Assembly (NCBI GenBank): GCA_964583165.1
Contig: CAZOVK010000001.1
Coordinates: forward strand, 1 to 64,000
DNA from: CAZOVK01 sp964583165
Lineage (GTDB): Bacteria; Bacillota; Clostridia; Lachnospirales; WRAX01
Direction of reading: 5' to 3'
DNA length: 64,000 bases
Shown: positions 9,519-17,550 of the stretch, piece after piece
How positions within the stretch are numbered: the stretch's first letter is position 1
Layout of the letters: the number at the start of each line of letters is the position of its first letter
Position numbers and translations under genes: made by a program
The notes under the pieces: model-generated
The model's input: only the letters and a program-made list of their open reading frames with translations
Databases searched by the model: none
Told to the model about the DNA's origin: nothing

Positions 9519-9537
9519 TTACTCTATTATAGAGTAA
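9519..9537. promoter_or_regulatory. Palindrome overlapping the -10 of the che operon
   Basis: A perfect inverted repeat with 8-base arms and a 3-base centre (TTACTCTA, TTA, TAGAGTAA) lies 16 bases upstream of the cheA TTG. On the minus strand it contains a consensus TATAAT at 9526-9531. A TTGACA exists at 9554-9559 but the spacing of 22 is long; a TACTCT 17 bases from it is an alternative -10. The position is what one expects of an operator or an activator-dependent promoter. The binding protein is unknown. Confidence 0.5.
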
Positions 9538-9599
9538 CACGCCTCAGAAGTAATGTCAATAAAGAATCTGGTGTTGCAAGCGCCCTCCCAACCTTTAAT

Positions 9600-10697
9600 T
9601 TACAGATGAGACAGGGTAAAAAGTTTCTCTATCGCCTTCATGTACTCTATGATTTCGGGGCAGTGGTTGGTTACGTCGCCAATGCTAAAACCCCGGTCTG
9701 ATTTTCTGAATAAACCCACTATGCGCTCGTCTGTATAGAGTGAGTCGAAGCCCAGCCAATTCATAGTTTGTTTCAGAGTGTCAGATGTGAAGTGCCATAT
9801 ATGGGCATTCTGAAAGAATTCCAGATAATTGTAGCCATAACTTCTGATGTATTTGATGCCGGGCATAGTAACAAATAACAGACCGTCACGCTTTAGCAGT
9901 TTGCGAATGCTCTCAAACTCACGCCGTATGTCAAGAAAGTGCTCTAATACGTCGGCTAGGATAATCAAATCAAAGCTTTCGGTATAATCGGCGGACAACT
10001 CGGATGAACCAATGTTTAGCAGGTTTAGTCCTTGCTGTTTGCCAAATTCCAGATAGGTGCTTCCGATGTCGATACCGAGTGTTTCTATGCCGTTTTGGTG
10101 AAACGGCATCAGATTACCGCCCGCGCCACAACCTATCTCCAATACCCGATGAATGTCGTTTGAAATCTTCGTGACGAAGCGGTAGATTTGCTCACCCTTA
10201 TTTATTTGGTCATTAAAGAAGCCCTCCGCCGTGAGTGCTTTTCTGTTGTATAACGCCCGATACTCAATATCATAAAACTCATTGTAACTCTCTTGATTCA
10301 TATGTGGGTTAGTCATCAATAACCCGCAGTTTTCGCATATTACGGTGTTAACACTCAGTCCGTAGCGGTCTTTTCTAGCTATAGGTTTGAAAGAATCGCC
10401 ACCACAAAGGCAATTGACAGCTTCAGTCTTGTAATACCCCGACGCGCATTTCTCTGTGACACTATCTCTAATCCGTGTTTGTGAAGCATCAAGAGGTAAG
10501 ATGCTTTCGTTATCGAAGTTAAATCGCTCCGACAGTAGCGATTCACCGTTTTGTGTACTGTCTTTAATATCGAGATTGCCATTTACGACATTGACAAACA
10601 GGTTAAAAAACATGCGCTCGTTATCGCTATCCGTTTCGGTAGCCATTTCTTGGCGCAACATCTTCAAAAACCCTAATTTAGCGGTTAAGTCGCTCAA
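9600..10697 (-). CDS. Class I SAM-dependent methyltransferase with N-terminal Cys cluster
   Basis: A protein of about 365 residues. The C-terminal half is a Rossmann-fold methyltransferase: SAM motif I VLEIGCGAGGNLMPF, the acidic residue after strand 2 (TLGIDIG), FDLIILADVLEHF as motif II/III and LLFVTMPG. Before it, CLCGG and CENCG form a likely zinc ribbon, a layout common in methyltransferases of surface-sugar pathways. About 100 variable residues precede that. The start is TTG at 10697, which has GGAGGGG five bases upstream; the frame stays open further but would run through the promoter of the divergent gene. The substrate is unknown. It is downstream of nothing obvious and points away from DUF4364. 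Confidence 0.75.
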   Translation of the reverse strand: MSDLTAKLGFLKMLRQEMATETDSDNERMFFNLFVNVVNGNLDIKDSTQNGESLLSERFNFDNESILPLDASQTRIRDSVTEKCASGYYKTEAVNCLCGGDSFKPIARKDRYGLSVNTVICENCGLLMTNPHMNQESYNEFYDIEYRALYNRKALTAEGFFNDQINKGEQIYRFVTKISNDIHRVLEIGCGAGGNLMPFHQNGIETLGIDIGSTYLEFGKQQGLNLLNIGSSELSADYTESFDLIILADVLEHFLDIRREFESIRKLLKRDGLLFVTMPGIKYIRSYGYNYLEFFQNAHIWHFTSDTLKQTMNWLGFDSLYTDERIVGLFRKSDRGFSIGDVTNHCPEIIEYMKAIEKLFTLSHL

Positions 10698-10734
10698 ATT
10701 ACCCCTCCGTATCACATCTTTACGCATTAGACGC

Positions 10735-10763
10735 TTGATAATTTCATGGCGTTCATATATAAT
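10735..10763 (+). promoter_or_regulatory. Sigma-A promoter for the DUF4364 gene
   Basis: TTGATA (10735-10740) and TATAAT (10758-10763) are separated by exactly 17 bases, a near-consensus housekeeping promoter. The expected transcript start near 10770 leaves a leader of about 40 bases before the GTG at 10810. It lies in the 112-base gap between two divergent genes. Confidence 0.75.
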
Positions 10764-10809
10764 GATTAGCATTAGCTTTAATAAGGTTTTATCGAATAGG
10801 GTGATATTT

Positions 10810-11370
10810 GTGCCGCATGAAAACCCGTTGCCGACGGATGTAACACTCGAAAAACAGATTGAACATAAAATAACGCTGTTATATCTGATAGAACGTATGG
10901 ACATACCCATGTCAACAAGCCAGATAGTGCAGTTCGCGCTCGAAGAGGACTTGATGCACATCTTTACAGTGTCTCAATACCTTGCGGAAATGGTGGAGAT
11001 GGGTTATTTAGAGAAGAGCACAGAGCAGAACGTCAGCCGATACTTGATTACGGAAGACGGAGCGGCGGCGCTAGAACTGTTCACGGCGCAACTGCCCCCG
11101 CAGGTCAAGACTTCGGTTACGCGTTATATATCGGAGAATCTAAAGAGCATCAAACGCAACTTTGAGATAACGGCGAACCACTTTTATGAACACAGCACGA
11201 ACGAGTATATGGTCAAATGTGGGATATATGATGATGGGCTTATGCTCATGGAAGTCAGCCTGTCGGTTGTGTCAAAGAAACAGGCGGTAGATATTTGTAA
11301 CAACTGGCGCAATAATACAAACACGCTGTATAGACATATTCTCGACAGTATGCTTAGTGGCTCGGAGTAG
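10810..11370 (+). CDS. DUF4364 family protein, winged-helix-like
   Basis: A 186-residue soluble protein matching the DUF4364 family of Clostridia. The first 90 residues look like a winged helix (ITLLYLIERMDIPMSTSQIV, then a second helix and MGYLEKSTEQN as the wing), suggesting DNA binding. The C-terminal half is an alpha/beta region with no recognised motif. The GTG start at 10810 has AGGGTGAT upstream; the in-frame GTG at 10801 is the alternative. It is transcribed alone and meets the RluA-like gene tail to tail with three bases between the stops. The target genes are unknown. Confidence 0.8.
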   Translation: MPHENPLPTDVTLEKQIEHKITLLYLIERMDIPMSTSQIVQFALEEDLMHIFTVSQYLAEMVEMGYLEKSTEQNVSRYLITEDGAAALELFTAQLPPQVKTSVTRYISENLKSIKRNFEITANHFYEHSTNEYMVKCGIYDDGLMLMEVSLSVVSKKQAVDICNNWRNNTNTLYRHILDSMLSGSE

Positions 11371-11373
11371 GTG

Positions 11374-12066
11374 TTACTGCGTAAGCTTGAATAACGTAAA
11401 CGGCAGTTTGGTCTTCGGCATCAGCTCAACGCGAATGGTCTTTCCCGTTTTAGGATGATTAAATGTCAGGCGATAACCCCAGAGCGCAACAGAAAGCCGA
11501 CCTGTTTTATGTGATTTCGGGTTATAGAGATTATCCCCCCAGACGGGTAGACCCGCATTGGCGAGAATGGCGCGAATATGCGCGGGGTTTTTGGCTTCGG
11601 CGGTTATGAGGCTTAATGGGCCATATTCTGACGTGTCTATCTTGTCTATCGTGTCGTAGGTCAAAAGAATTTCACGCGCATTCGGCGTGTTCTTGGGCAC
11701 AACATGAAGTTTTTGCTCGCGCTCCAACAGATTGTTCCGAATTATCCAGTTGCGGCGCGCGCGACCATTGACCACAGCTAGGTATTCGCGTGTGAGTTTG
11801 TTGTTAAGGTAGTCATACATCAACTCGGTTGTTGAGTCTTTGTCACGCGCGTATAACAAGATGCCTCCGTAGGGTTGTTCCAGTTGGTTGATAAGCGCCG
11901 CATAGTCGTCCTCGTCGCGCGCTCTCAGATGCTCTAAAACAAGCTCGCTGACATCACAGCCGCTTTCGTCGGCTGACGCGGGCATACCAACGGGCTTTTC
12001 AACAGCCATTACGAATGAGTCTTCATATAGTACATTGAGCTTGAACGCGCAAATCGTGTTAGCCAA
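11374..12066 (-). CDS. RluA-family pseudouridine synthase-like protein lacking the catalytic Asp
   Basis: A 230-residue protein with the overall RluA fold: VEKPVGMPAS near the start, LTREYLAVVNGR in the middle and HIRAILANAGLPVWGD as the conserved RNA-binding stretch. The catalytic motif, normally HRLDxxTSG with the nucleophilic Asp, reads NQLEQPYGG at residues 60-68, so His, Arg and Asp are all replaced and Glu63 sits at the catalytic position. In RluA enzymes that Asp is essential, so this protein is probably inactive as a pseudouridine synthase and may only bind RNA. No S4 domain is visible. Start is TTG with GGCGGTGAT upstream. Confidence 0.82.
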   Translation of the reverse strand: MANTICAFKLNVLYEDSFVMAVEKPVGMPASADESGCDVSELVLEHLRARDEDDYAALINQLEQPYGGILLYARDKDSTTELMYDYLNNKLTREYLAVVNGRARRNWIIRNNLLEREQKLHVVPKNTPNAREILLTYDTIDKIDTSEYGPLSLITAEAKNPAHIRAILANAGLPVWGDNLYNPKSHKTGRLSVALWGYRLTFNHPKTGKTIRVELMPKTKLPFTLFKLTQ

Positions 12067-12078
12067 ATCATCACCGCC

Positions 12079-12121
12079 AAAAAAAATTCCTACACGTATT
12101 TTCTGTCGTGTAGGAATTTTT
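12079..12121 (-). terminator. Rho-independent terminator after the AI-2E-type permease gene
   Basis: A 15-base perfect stem (AAAAATTCCTACACG and its complement) encloses a 10-base loop and is followed on the minus strand by a run of eight T. It lies between the permease stop and the start of the RluA-like gene. The A/T-rich stem base would let it act in both directions. Confidence 0.88.
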
Positions 12122-12129
12122 ATGCAAGA

Positions 12130-13416
12130 CTATTCGGTGGGTGGGGTAGGGGGCTCGGTGTGGGTGACCTTGAACTTGCGCCTGTTATAGAGCCTAAGCA
12201 CGAATATTTTGATAATCGCGCAAATCGGAACGGCGAACAAAAGGCCTACAAAGCCGAACAGATTCCCGAATACGGCTAACGAAAGGAGAACCAGCGCGGG
12301 TGATAACTCGACCTTCTGACCGACAACACGCGGCACTATGAACATGCCGTCTATCTGTTGAAGCACCATAACGGCGATACCCGCATATAACGCTTTTGTC
12401 GGCTCGCCCGATAACAGCGCAACCGAAACACTCAACACAAAACCAACAATTGCGCCGAAATACGGAATCAAGTTCGAGAAGCCCGTAATAATCCCGATAA
12501 TGACTGCGAATCGCACACCGATGAGCGAAAGCACAGTCGAAACAAGAACCGCCATAATCAAACCGTCAGTAAGCTGACCTCTTATATAGCCCGAGAATAC
12601 GGCGTGAATCTCGCCGAAAATGGTTTTAACGAGCCTACCGATACGTTCGGGCAGAATGATTCTGACGGCCTCGTTTGTGGCGTTCTTTATACCCTCCTTA
12701 TCTTGCAAGAAGTAGAACGCTACGACGAAGCTTAGAAACAGGTTCATTATAACGCCACCTGTAGCCGTAACTATGCCAACGGCGTTGCGCGATAGGTTAG
12801 ACAGCGAGCTTGTGAAGCCGCCCACAGCAGAGGATATGAAATCCGATACATAGTCAGCCACGCCCCAGTTCATAAGCCGTGTCGTCACATCAATGTAAAA
12901 TTCGTTGAGCTGTGAGCCCGATTGCTCTATCCACTGAGTGAGCGCGGTTGCAAAATCCTCGCCCGCAATAGTCTTAGCCGTGCCGCCTATCGACTTCGTG
13001 AGAAACAAGCCAATCACACTCAACAGCGCAATGATAATCAGATATACCGTTAGCGTGCCCGCCGTGCGCTTGCGCGTTTTTGGTTTCTTGGGTGGGTGCT
13101 TTTTGCGCCATTCGCGGTAGCTCGGGTTTCTTTCGAGCCGCACGAGTAGGTGTTCTTCGATTAGCCGTTTGTAGAGATGTTGAAAGAAGTCAGCCGCCGG
13201 GTCTAATAGGTAGGCAATTACAAACGACATAATCAACACAGAGAACACGGACATAAACCGACTCAACACGGAAGATACGGTCCCTGCCATATCCCCCATA
13301 TTAGATAACATGTATACGCAGAAATTCACCGCCACTATCAAGATGTATGATACCACAACGGCGAAGACAGCGTGGAGGGCGATGCGTAGGTATTTCTTGT
13401 CCCAAGGTAGTTTCAT
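12130..13416 (-). CDS. AI-2E family permease (PerM/YtvI type)
   Basis: A 428-residue polytopic membrane protein. Two hydrophobic segments occur in the first 75 residues, then a basic loop (KKHPPKKPKTRKRTAG), a further helix near 125-145, an amphipathic extracellular segment with membrane-active character (about 160-215) and a cluster of helices from 215 to 415. The segment GIITGFSNLIPYFGAIVG near the C-terminal half is typical of the family, whose members include exporters of AI-2 and Na+/H+ antiporter-like proteins; substrates vary and none can be assigned here. The ATG has GAGGATGA upstream. It is followed by a strong terminator, so it is probably monocistronic. Confidence 0.88.
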   Translation of the reverse strand: MKLPWDKKYLRIALHAVFAVVVSYILIVAVNFCVYMLSNMGDMAGTVSSVLSRFMSVFSVLIMSFVIAYLLDPAADFFQHLYKRLIEEHLLVRLERNPSYREWRKKHPPKKPKTRKRTAGTLTVYLIIIALLSVIGLFLTKSIGGTAKTIAGEDFATALTQWIEQSGSQLNEFYIDVTTRLMNWGVADYVSDFISSAVGGFTSSLSNLSRNAVGIVTATGGVIMNLFLSFVVAFYFLQDKEGIKNATNEAVRIILPERIGRLVKTIFGEIHAVFSGYIRGQLTDGLIMAVLVSTVLSLIGVRFAVIIGIITGFSNLIPYFGAIVGFVLSVSVALLSGEPTKALYAGIAVMVLQQIDGMFIVPRVVGQKVELSPALVLLSLAVFGNLFGFVGLLFAVPICAIIKIFVLRLYNRRKFKVTHTEPPTPPTE

Positions 13417-13446
13417 GGCTCATCCTCTATAAATCGGTATATGTCA

Positions 13447-13465
13447 CCGCCTAAAAGCGGTGTGA
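13447..13465. repeat. Short hairpin with CGCCTAAAAG core
   Basis: CACCGC and GCGGTG form a 6-base stem around CTAAAA. The CGCCTAAAAG core recurs in a larger hairpin at 17570-17594. Both lie in intergenic DNA, so the sequence may belong to a dispersed repeat family of this genome. Confidence 0.4.
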
Positions 13466-13501
13466 GTGAGAAAGGCGACTAAAGCCGCACAATGTACTGC
13501 T

Positions 13502-13719
13502 TTAGTCTAAATGGTCAGTATGGAAGCAATCGGTAAGCCCTTCTTCTTTAAAAAAGGCTTTCAACCCCAATTTATCGTCTGCTCCCAAGGTTGTAGCATA
13601 GTAATATCTTGACCAAAAGCGCTGGTTTATACATACGTTAATCAAGGTCTGCAACAGCCAAACATCTTCAGGAGGTAGGCTGGTTGCGTATAATCTCCCA
13701 TAATTTAGTCTTGATTTAC
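13502..13719 (-). pseudogene. C-terminal remnant of an unidentified protein gene
   Basis: Read on the minus strand, this gap holds about 72 uninterrupted codons ending in TAA with natural-looking composition: ...SLPPEDVWLLQTLIN..., RFWSRYYYATTLGADDK and LGLKAFFKEEGLTDCF are typical stretches. There is no in-frame ATG, GTG or TTG near the 5' end with a ribosome site, and the frame is closed just upstream by a TGA that lies within the last codons of pepD. I read it as the 3' end of a gene whose front has been deleted. I do not recognise the family. A chance open frame is possible but the helix-like, aromatic-rich translation argues against it. Confidence 0.5.
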
Positions 13720-15167
13720 TTCATATCAGCCAAAACCTTCTTCAACAACTCATACACCCGCGCCACAGATGCGACACTCACGCTCTCTTTCGGCGTATGT
13801 ATATCCAACAGCCCCGCGCCAAAAGAAATCGCGTCAAGTTGGGGCGCTTTCTCAATGAACAACCCGCATTCAAGCCCGGAATGTACGGCCTCGATAATGG
13901 GTTCTTTGCCGTAAAGCTCATTGAAAGCACGGCGGAAACGCGCTTGCAGTTCAGACTTAGGGTCAAACGCCCAACCGGGATAATCACCCAAGGTAGACAG
14001 TTCTGCGCCCGTAGCCTCAGAAAGGCGCTCAACGCGTCTTAGCAAATCAGCCTTTTGTAATGCCAACGAGCTACGCAAGCCACCCACGAACAAGACAGTA
14101 TTTTCGTCGGTTTTTACAACACCAAGGTTCGTAGAGCTGTTCACAAGCCCCGGTATAGCCGTGTTCATGCTGTCAACGCCATTCGGGAACAGTGTCAAGA
14201 AGGTCATTAACGCATCTTGAACGCTTGTGTCGATTAAGCGTGTGGATAATGAGGTGGGGGTTAATTCCATATTCAGCCCGCTGTCACTGTCGGCGAACTC
14301 GGCTTTAAGACCTTTTACGAATGTCTCGAACGCATTCGTGAAGTTTTCGGCGTTTTCGCCGCCCACGACAACTACGGCTTCGGCTTCACGCGGAATGGCG
14401 TTCTTAGCCGTGCCACCCGTTATGTGGGCGATACCTTTGATATACTGCATAAGGTGTTCAAGCGTGCGCCCGAGAAGCATTATCGCGTTTCCGCGTTCCT
14501 TGTTGATGTCCATGCCCGAGTGGCCGCCGTGTAAGCCCGAAATCGCTATCGTGTACGCCTTGCTAGTATTATCGGCGCATGAAAAGTCCGTATACTTCAT
14601 AGCTATACGCGCCTCAACCGTGATACCGCCCGCGCAACCTGCGAGGAACACGCCTTCTTGGTCAGAGTCTATATTTATCAGATACTTGCCTTGTATCAGT
14701 TCCGACGGGATAAGCTTCGCGCCTTCAAGCCCCACTTCCTCCATGACCGTAAAAATCGCTTGAATCGGCGGGTGAGCAAGGGTTTTGTCCTCCAAAACAG
14801 CCATAATCATAGCCGAACCGATGCCGTCGTCACCGCCAAGTGTCGTGCCGCTCGCGTGAAGCTTGTCGCCTTCGAGAACAAGCGTAATGGGGTTATTCTT
14901 GAAGTCCATAGCCACTTCGGGCAAGGCTTCGCAAACCATGTCCAAATGTGCCTGCATGACAACGCCCGGCAGATGTTCATATCCCAAAGAGGCGGGCTTG
15001 TTGATTATGATATTGCCCACCTCGTCCTGCCAAACATCAAAACTCAAACCCTCGAAATGAGCCCTAATAAAGTCAGACAGCGCCTTTTCATTGTACGAAC
15101 CGTGCGGAATACCGCAAATTCTCTCAAAGAACCAAAACACTCTCTCCGGCTTCAAACCTTCTAACAT
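13716..15167 (-). CDS. pepD: Cytosolic M20 dipeptidase (aminoacyl-histidine dipeptidase type)
   Basis: A 483-residue zinc dipeptidase of the M20C/PepD family, which cleaves a broad range of dipeptides in the cytoplasm. Visible metal and catalytic motifs are VMQAHLDMV (His ligand and Asp), LGGDDGIG (bridging Asp), VMEEVGLEGA (catalytic Glu and Glu ligand), INIDSDQEG and, at the C-terminus, HSGLECGLF and SFGAGLLDIHTPKE (His ligand). The lid domain lies between about 200 and 385. No signal peptide. ATG at 15167 with GGAGCGGATG upstream. The downstream region holds a gene remnant. Confidence 0.93.
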   Translation of the reverse strand: MLEGLKPERVFWFFERICGIPHGSYNEKALSDFIRAHFEGLSFDVWQDEVGNIIINKPASLGYEHLPGVVMQAHLDMVCEALPEVAMDFKNNPITLVLEGDKLHASGTTLGGDDGIGSAMIMAVLEDKTLAHPPIQAIFTVMEEVGLEGAKLIPSELIQGKYLINIDSDQEGVFLAGCAGGITVEARIAMKYTDFSCADNTSKAYTIAISGLHGGHSGMDINKERGNAIMLLGRTLEHLMQYIKGIAHITGGTAKNAIPREAEAVVVVGGENAENFTNAFETFVKGLKAEFADSDSGLNMELTPTSLSTRLIDTSVQDALMTFLTLFPNGVDSMNTAIPGLVNSSTNLGVVKTDENTVLFVGGLRSSLALQKADLLRRVERLSEATGAELSTLGDYPGWAFDPKSELQARFRRAFNELYGKEPIIEAVHSGLECGLFIEKAPQLDAISFGAGLLDIHTPKESVSVASVARVYELLKKVLADMK

Positions 15168-15213
15168 AACACATCCGCTCCCTCTTAATTTATCTTGTGT
15201 AATTATTGCCTAC

Positions 15214-16230
15214 CTATTTACGCCCAGCGCCGCCGCCACGTGAGAAACCGCCGCCGCCTGAACGTCCGCCGCCCCCAAAACCGCCGCCGCCGAAGCCACC
15301 ACCGCCGAAGCCACCACCGGGGCGCCCGCCGCCGAAGCCGCCACCGGGACGTGAACCGCCGCCAAAACTGCTGGGCCGCCCCGCGCCACCGCCGCGCGTA
15401 AAGCCGCCGCCCCCAAAGTTAGGGCCGCTGGGTGGTCTTGGCCCCGGAGGTGTAGGTGGTCTGTGACCGTGATTATGGGGCATATTGTGATGATGGTGAT
15501 GATAGCGCGGAAAGAAGAAACCGCCGAAAAACGGTCTGCGCCGCCCCATGTATACACGCGGTCTGAACATGTTGCTTATAATCGAGATTATAATCAATAG
15601 AATAATCATGCCGAAGACAAACGAGAAGAAGCCGCCGCCTGATGATTCTTCTTGTCGCTGAACGGGTTGTGTTGTTTGGTTTGGCTTAGGGTTTGACGTA
15701 ACGCCACTTTGCGCGGTATTACCCCCCGAGGTGACATTAACGCCGTAATACTTCTCTACAACACTGAGCATTGCGTTAAAGCTCGCCAATGCCGCTCCGT
15801 CATAGTCTTTTCTCTTAAAATATGGCTCTGTATAATCGTCCATGATGTCAGACAATACGCTCGCCGAGAACAGTTTCTCAAAAGCCGCGCCCGTACTGAA
15901 GAAATAATCGTCGTCGCCCGTGAACATGACGAACAAAACGCCGTTGCCTTCCGATGAGCCTATCTTGTATTTGTTGTACATGTCATAGGCATATGTCGCG
16001 CTGTCAGTCGCGCCCATGAACTCAACGGTTGAGATAACAATCTGTGCGCCTGTTTTGGCGAAAAGCGCGTCATTCGTGTTGACGATATACGCGATAGTGT
16101 CTTCTGACAGCACATTAGCGAAGTCATTGACATAGAATGCGTCAGACGCGTCGGGTATGGCGGCGAAAGCCGTTAACCCCATGATTAGGGACATTATAAG
16201 CCCCAGTATTACACCTAAAAATCTTTTCAT
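15214..16230 (-). CDS. Secreted/membrane TPM-domain protein with Gly/His-rich tail
   Basis: A 338-residue protein with a signal peptide (KRFLGVILGLIMSLIMGLTAFA), a TPM domain (about 25-165; YVNDFANVLSEDT, GAQIVISTVE, NGVLFVMFTGDDDYFFSTG), a low-complexity linker, one transmembrane helix (about 200-222) and a cytoplasmic tail of over 100 residues rich in Gly, Arg, Phe and Pro with a natural run of five His. TPM proteins form a membrane-associated family with some phosphatase-like members and often pair with LemA, as here. ATG at 16230 follows GAGGGGGTACAAG; an upstream in-frame start overlaps lemA. Function is not established. Confidence 0.85.
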   Translation of the reverse strand: MKRFLGVILGLIMSLIMGLTAFAAIPDASDAFYVNDFANVLSEDTIAYIVNTNDALFAKTGAQIVISTVEFMGATDSATYAYDMYNKYKIGSSEGNGVLFVMFTGDDDYFFSTGAAFEKLFSASVLSDIMDDYTEPYFKRKDYDGAALASFNAMLSVVEKYYGVNVTSGGNTAQSGVTSNPKPNQTTQPVQRQEESSGGGFFSFVFGMIILLIIISIISNMFRPRVYMGRRRPFFGGFFFPRYHHHHHNMPHNHGHRPPTPPGPRPPSGPNFGGGGFTRGGGAGRPSSFGGGSRPGGGFGGGRPGGGFGGGGFGGGGFGGGGRSGGGGFSRGGGAGRK

Positions 16231-16243
16231 CTTGTACCCCCTC

Positions 16244-16786
16244 TTATTCATATAACTCTATTAAATCACGCCGCGTAATAATCCTTAGTATGGACGCGGG
16301 GAAAGTGCTCATGCGTTCGTTATTGGTTTTTGCCAAGTCGTTGTAGCCGTCACGGCTTATTATGTCACTTACCGAGCGAAAGTCCATAAGAATCTTGTTG
16401 GCATATCCGATTTGTTCGGAATTGCCCTCTTTTTCTATAATCGCTTTGAGTTTGGTCATCCAGACATTGAGATTGTCGGCGCGACCCTTTGCGTTTCGCG
16501 GTGAAGTCGCTTCTTTAAGCTCATTGGCGGCGACTCTGACGTTTTGATATTCAGATTCGGGAATGCCCGCCTGTTTTGCTACGCTCACAAGATTATAACC
16601 GAAGTCAACAAGGCTCAATGAGTCACTCTGTATCGAATAACCGTCGCCCCTCACGCCGTTTATGTAGGCGCTGTTGGCTTCGTCTATCATTTTATCGAAA
16701 GCCCTTGCCGCGCCGAAATAGACAGAGGCAAAAATCAGAATAACCGCAATAACCCACGCAAGGGTTCGGTTTGTAAAGATATTCAT
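16244..16786 (-). CDS. LemA-like membrane protein
   Basis: A 180-residue protein with one N-terminal transmembrane helix (LAWVIAVILIFASVYFGA) and an extracytoplasmic helical domain. Length, topology and context (downstream of xpaC, upstream of a TPM protein) match the LemA family, although the sequence is diverged. The ATG at 16786 overlaps the TGA of xpaC, so translation is coupled; a GTG one codon earlier is possible. LemA function is not known in detail in Gram-positive bacteria; in Listeria it is linked to peptide display. Confidence 0.68.
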   Translation of the reverse strand: MNIFTNRTLAWVIAVILIFASVYFGAARAFDKMIDEANSAYINGVRGDGYSIQSDSLSLVDFGYNLVSVAKQAGIPESEYQNVRVAANELKEATSPRNAKGRADNLNVWMTKLKAIIEKEGNSEQIGYANKILMDFRSVSDIISRDGYNDLAKTNNERMSTFPASILRIITRRDLIELYE

Positions 16787-17391
16787 CACTTCAACCCCTC
16801 CATGCGCATGGTTTTTTCGAGAACGGCTATGTCTGTTGTGATATCTAACATCTTATCGGCATAGAGGTTCTCCAATTGTTTCGCGAAGGCTTCGGCTACG
16901 GAGTCCATAATCTCGTCCAGTTTTTGAAGGATGGGCGCGGCGGAACCCTTGATATGCCATTCGTTGTAGTCATTCGCGAGCTTAACGGCTGTGGGCAGGT
17001 AATACTCTAAAAAAGTCGCGATAGTTCGCAGTTTTGCGGGATACTTCGTGACATACTCCAGAATCTCCGTGCCGATATTTATGATGCCAAGCATCTTCCT
17101 TTGGACTTGCGCATTGCGGCAGGCGCGTGACGCATCAGCCATTTGCGCGAGTAACTCACCCGCCGCGCGAATCCTCTTGTCAATCTCTGCGTCACCCGTG
17201 CTGACGGCGGTTTGGCTCACGACTGTCACCTTTGTCGTCAGCTTTGACACAAGCATGTAGACAAGCACGGAGCCCGCAATACAAATCAGGAAGTCAGAAA
17301 GCCTATAAATCGTGAAAATCAGGCTATAGACAACCCAAAACCCCGCCGTCGCATAAATCGGCAAAACGGAATGTTTCTTATACTCCAGCAT
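16786..17391 (-). CDS. xpaC: XpaC-like membrane protein
   Basis: A 201-residue protein with two N-terminal membrane helices (about 10-50) followed by a long helical cytoplasmic region. It matches the XpaC family, named for 5-bromo-4-chloroindolyl phosphate hydrolysis in Bacillus subtilis, though a direct enzymatic role is unproven. The gene is first in an xpaC-lemA-TPM operon and has its own near-consensus promoter. The family is often next to a tellurite-resistance (TelA-like) gene, which is absent here. Confidence 0.78.
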   Translation of the reverse strand: MLEYKKHSVLPIYATAGFWVVYSLIFTIYRLSDFLICIAGSVLVYMLVSKLTTKVTVVSQTAVSTGDAEIDKRIRAAGELLAQMADASRACRNAQVQRKMLGIINIGTEILEYVTKYPAKLRTIATFLEYYLPTAVKLANDYNEWHIKGSAAPILQKLDEIMDSVAEAFAKQLENLYADKMLDITTDIAVLEKTMRMEGLK

Positions 17392-17416
17392 TCAATCAAC
17401 CCCTTTTCAATTATAT

Positions 17417-17445
17417 ATTATCACCGCAAATCGATGAAATGTCAA
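17417..17445 (-). promoter_or_regulatory. Sigma-A promoter of the xpaC-lemA-TPM operon
   Basis: On the minus strand a perfect TTGACA (17440-17445) stands 17 bases before GATAAT (17417-17422), about 26 bases upstream of the xpaC ATG. This is the best -35 match I found in the window. Confidence 0.75.
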
Positions 17446-17550
17446 TAAACCCGAATTTCTATTCTAAACCTAGACAAGGCTTAGTATAAATATAGGGCAA
17501 GTACAACGGCGGCAACAACAATTCGCGCTTCCTTACGCGTTGACGCCGTT

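Noticed and set aside
10698..10961. Upstream extension of the methyltransferase frame (88 more codons)
   Set aside because: It would run through the near-consensus promoter and into the coding region of the divergent DUF4364 gene, and the TTG at 10697 has a much better ribosome site.
15206..15466. Proline-rich and Arg-rich open frames on the plus strand
   Set aside because: They are antisense shadows of the Gly-rich tail codons of the TPM protein and have no ribosome site or context.
15481..15510. Run of His codons as a cloning tag or contaminant
   Set aside because: It lies inside a continuous native frame with mixed codons and flanking His/Asn residues, so it is a natural tract.
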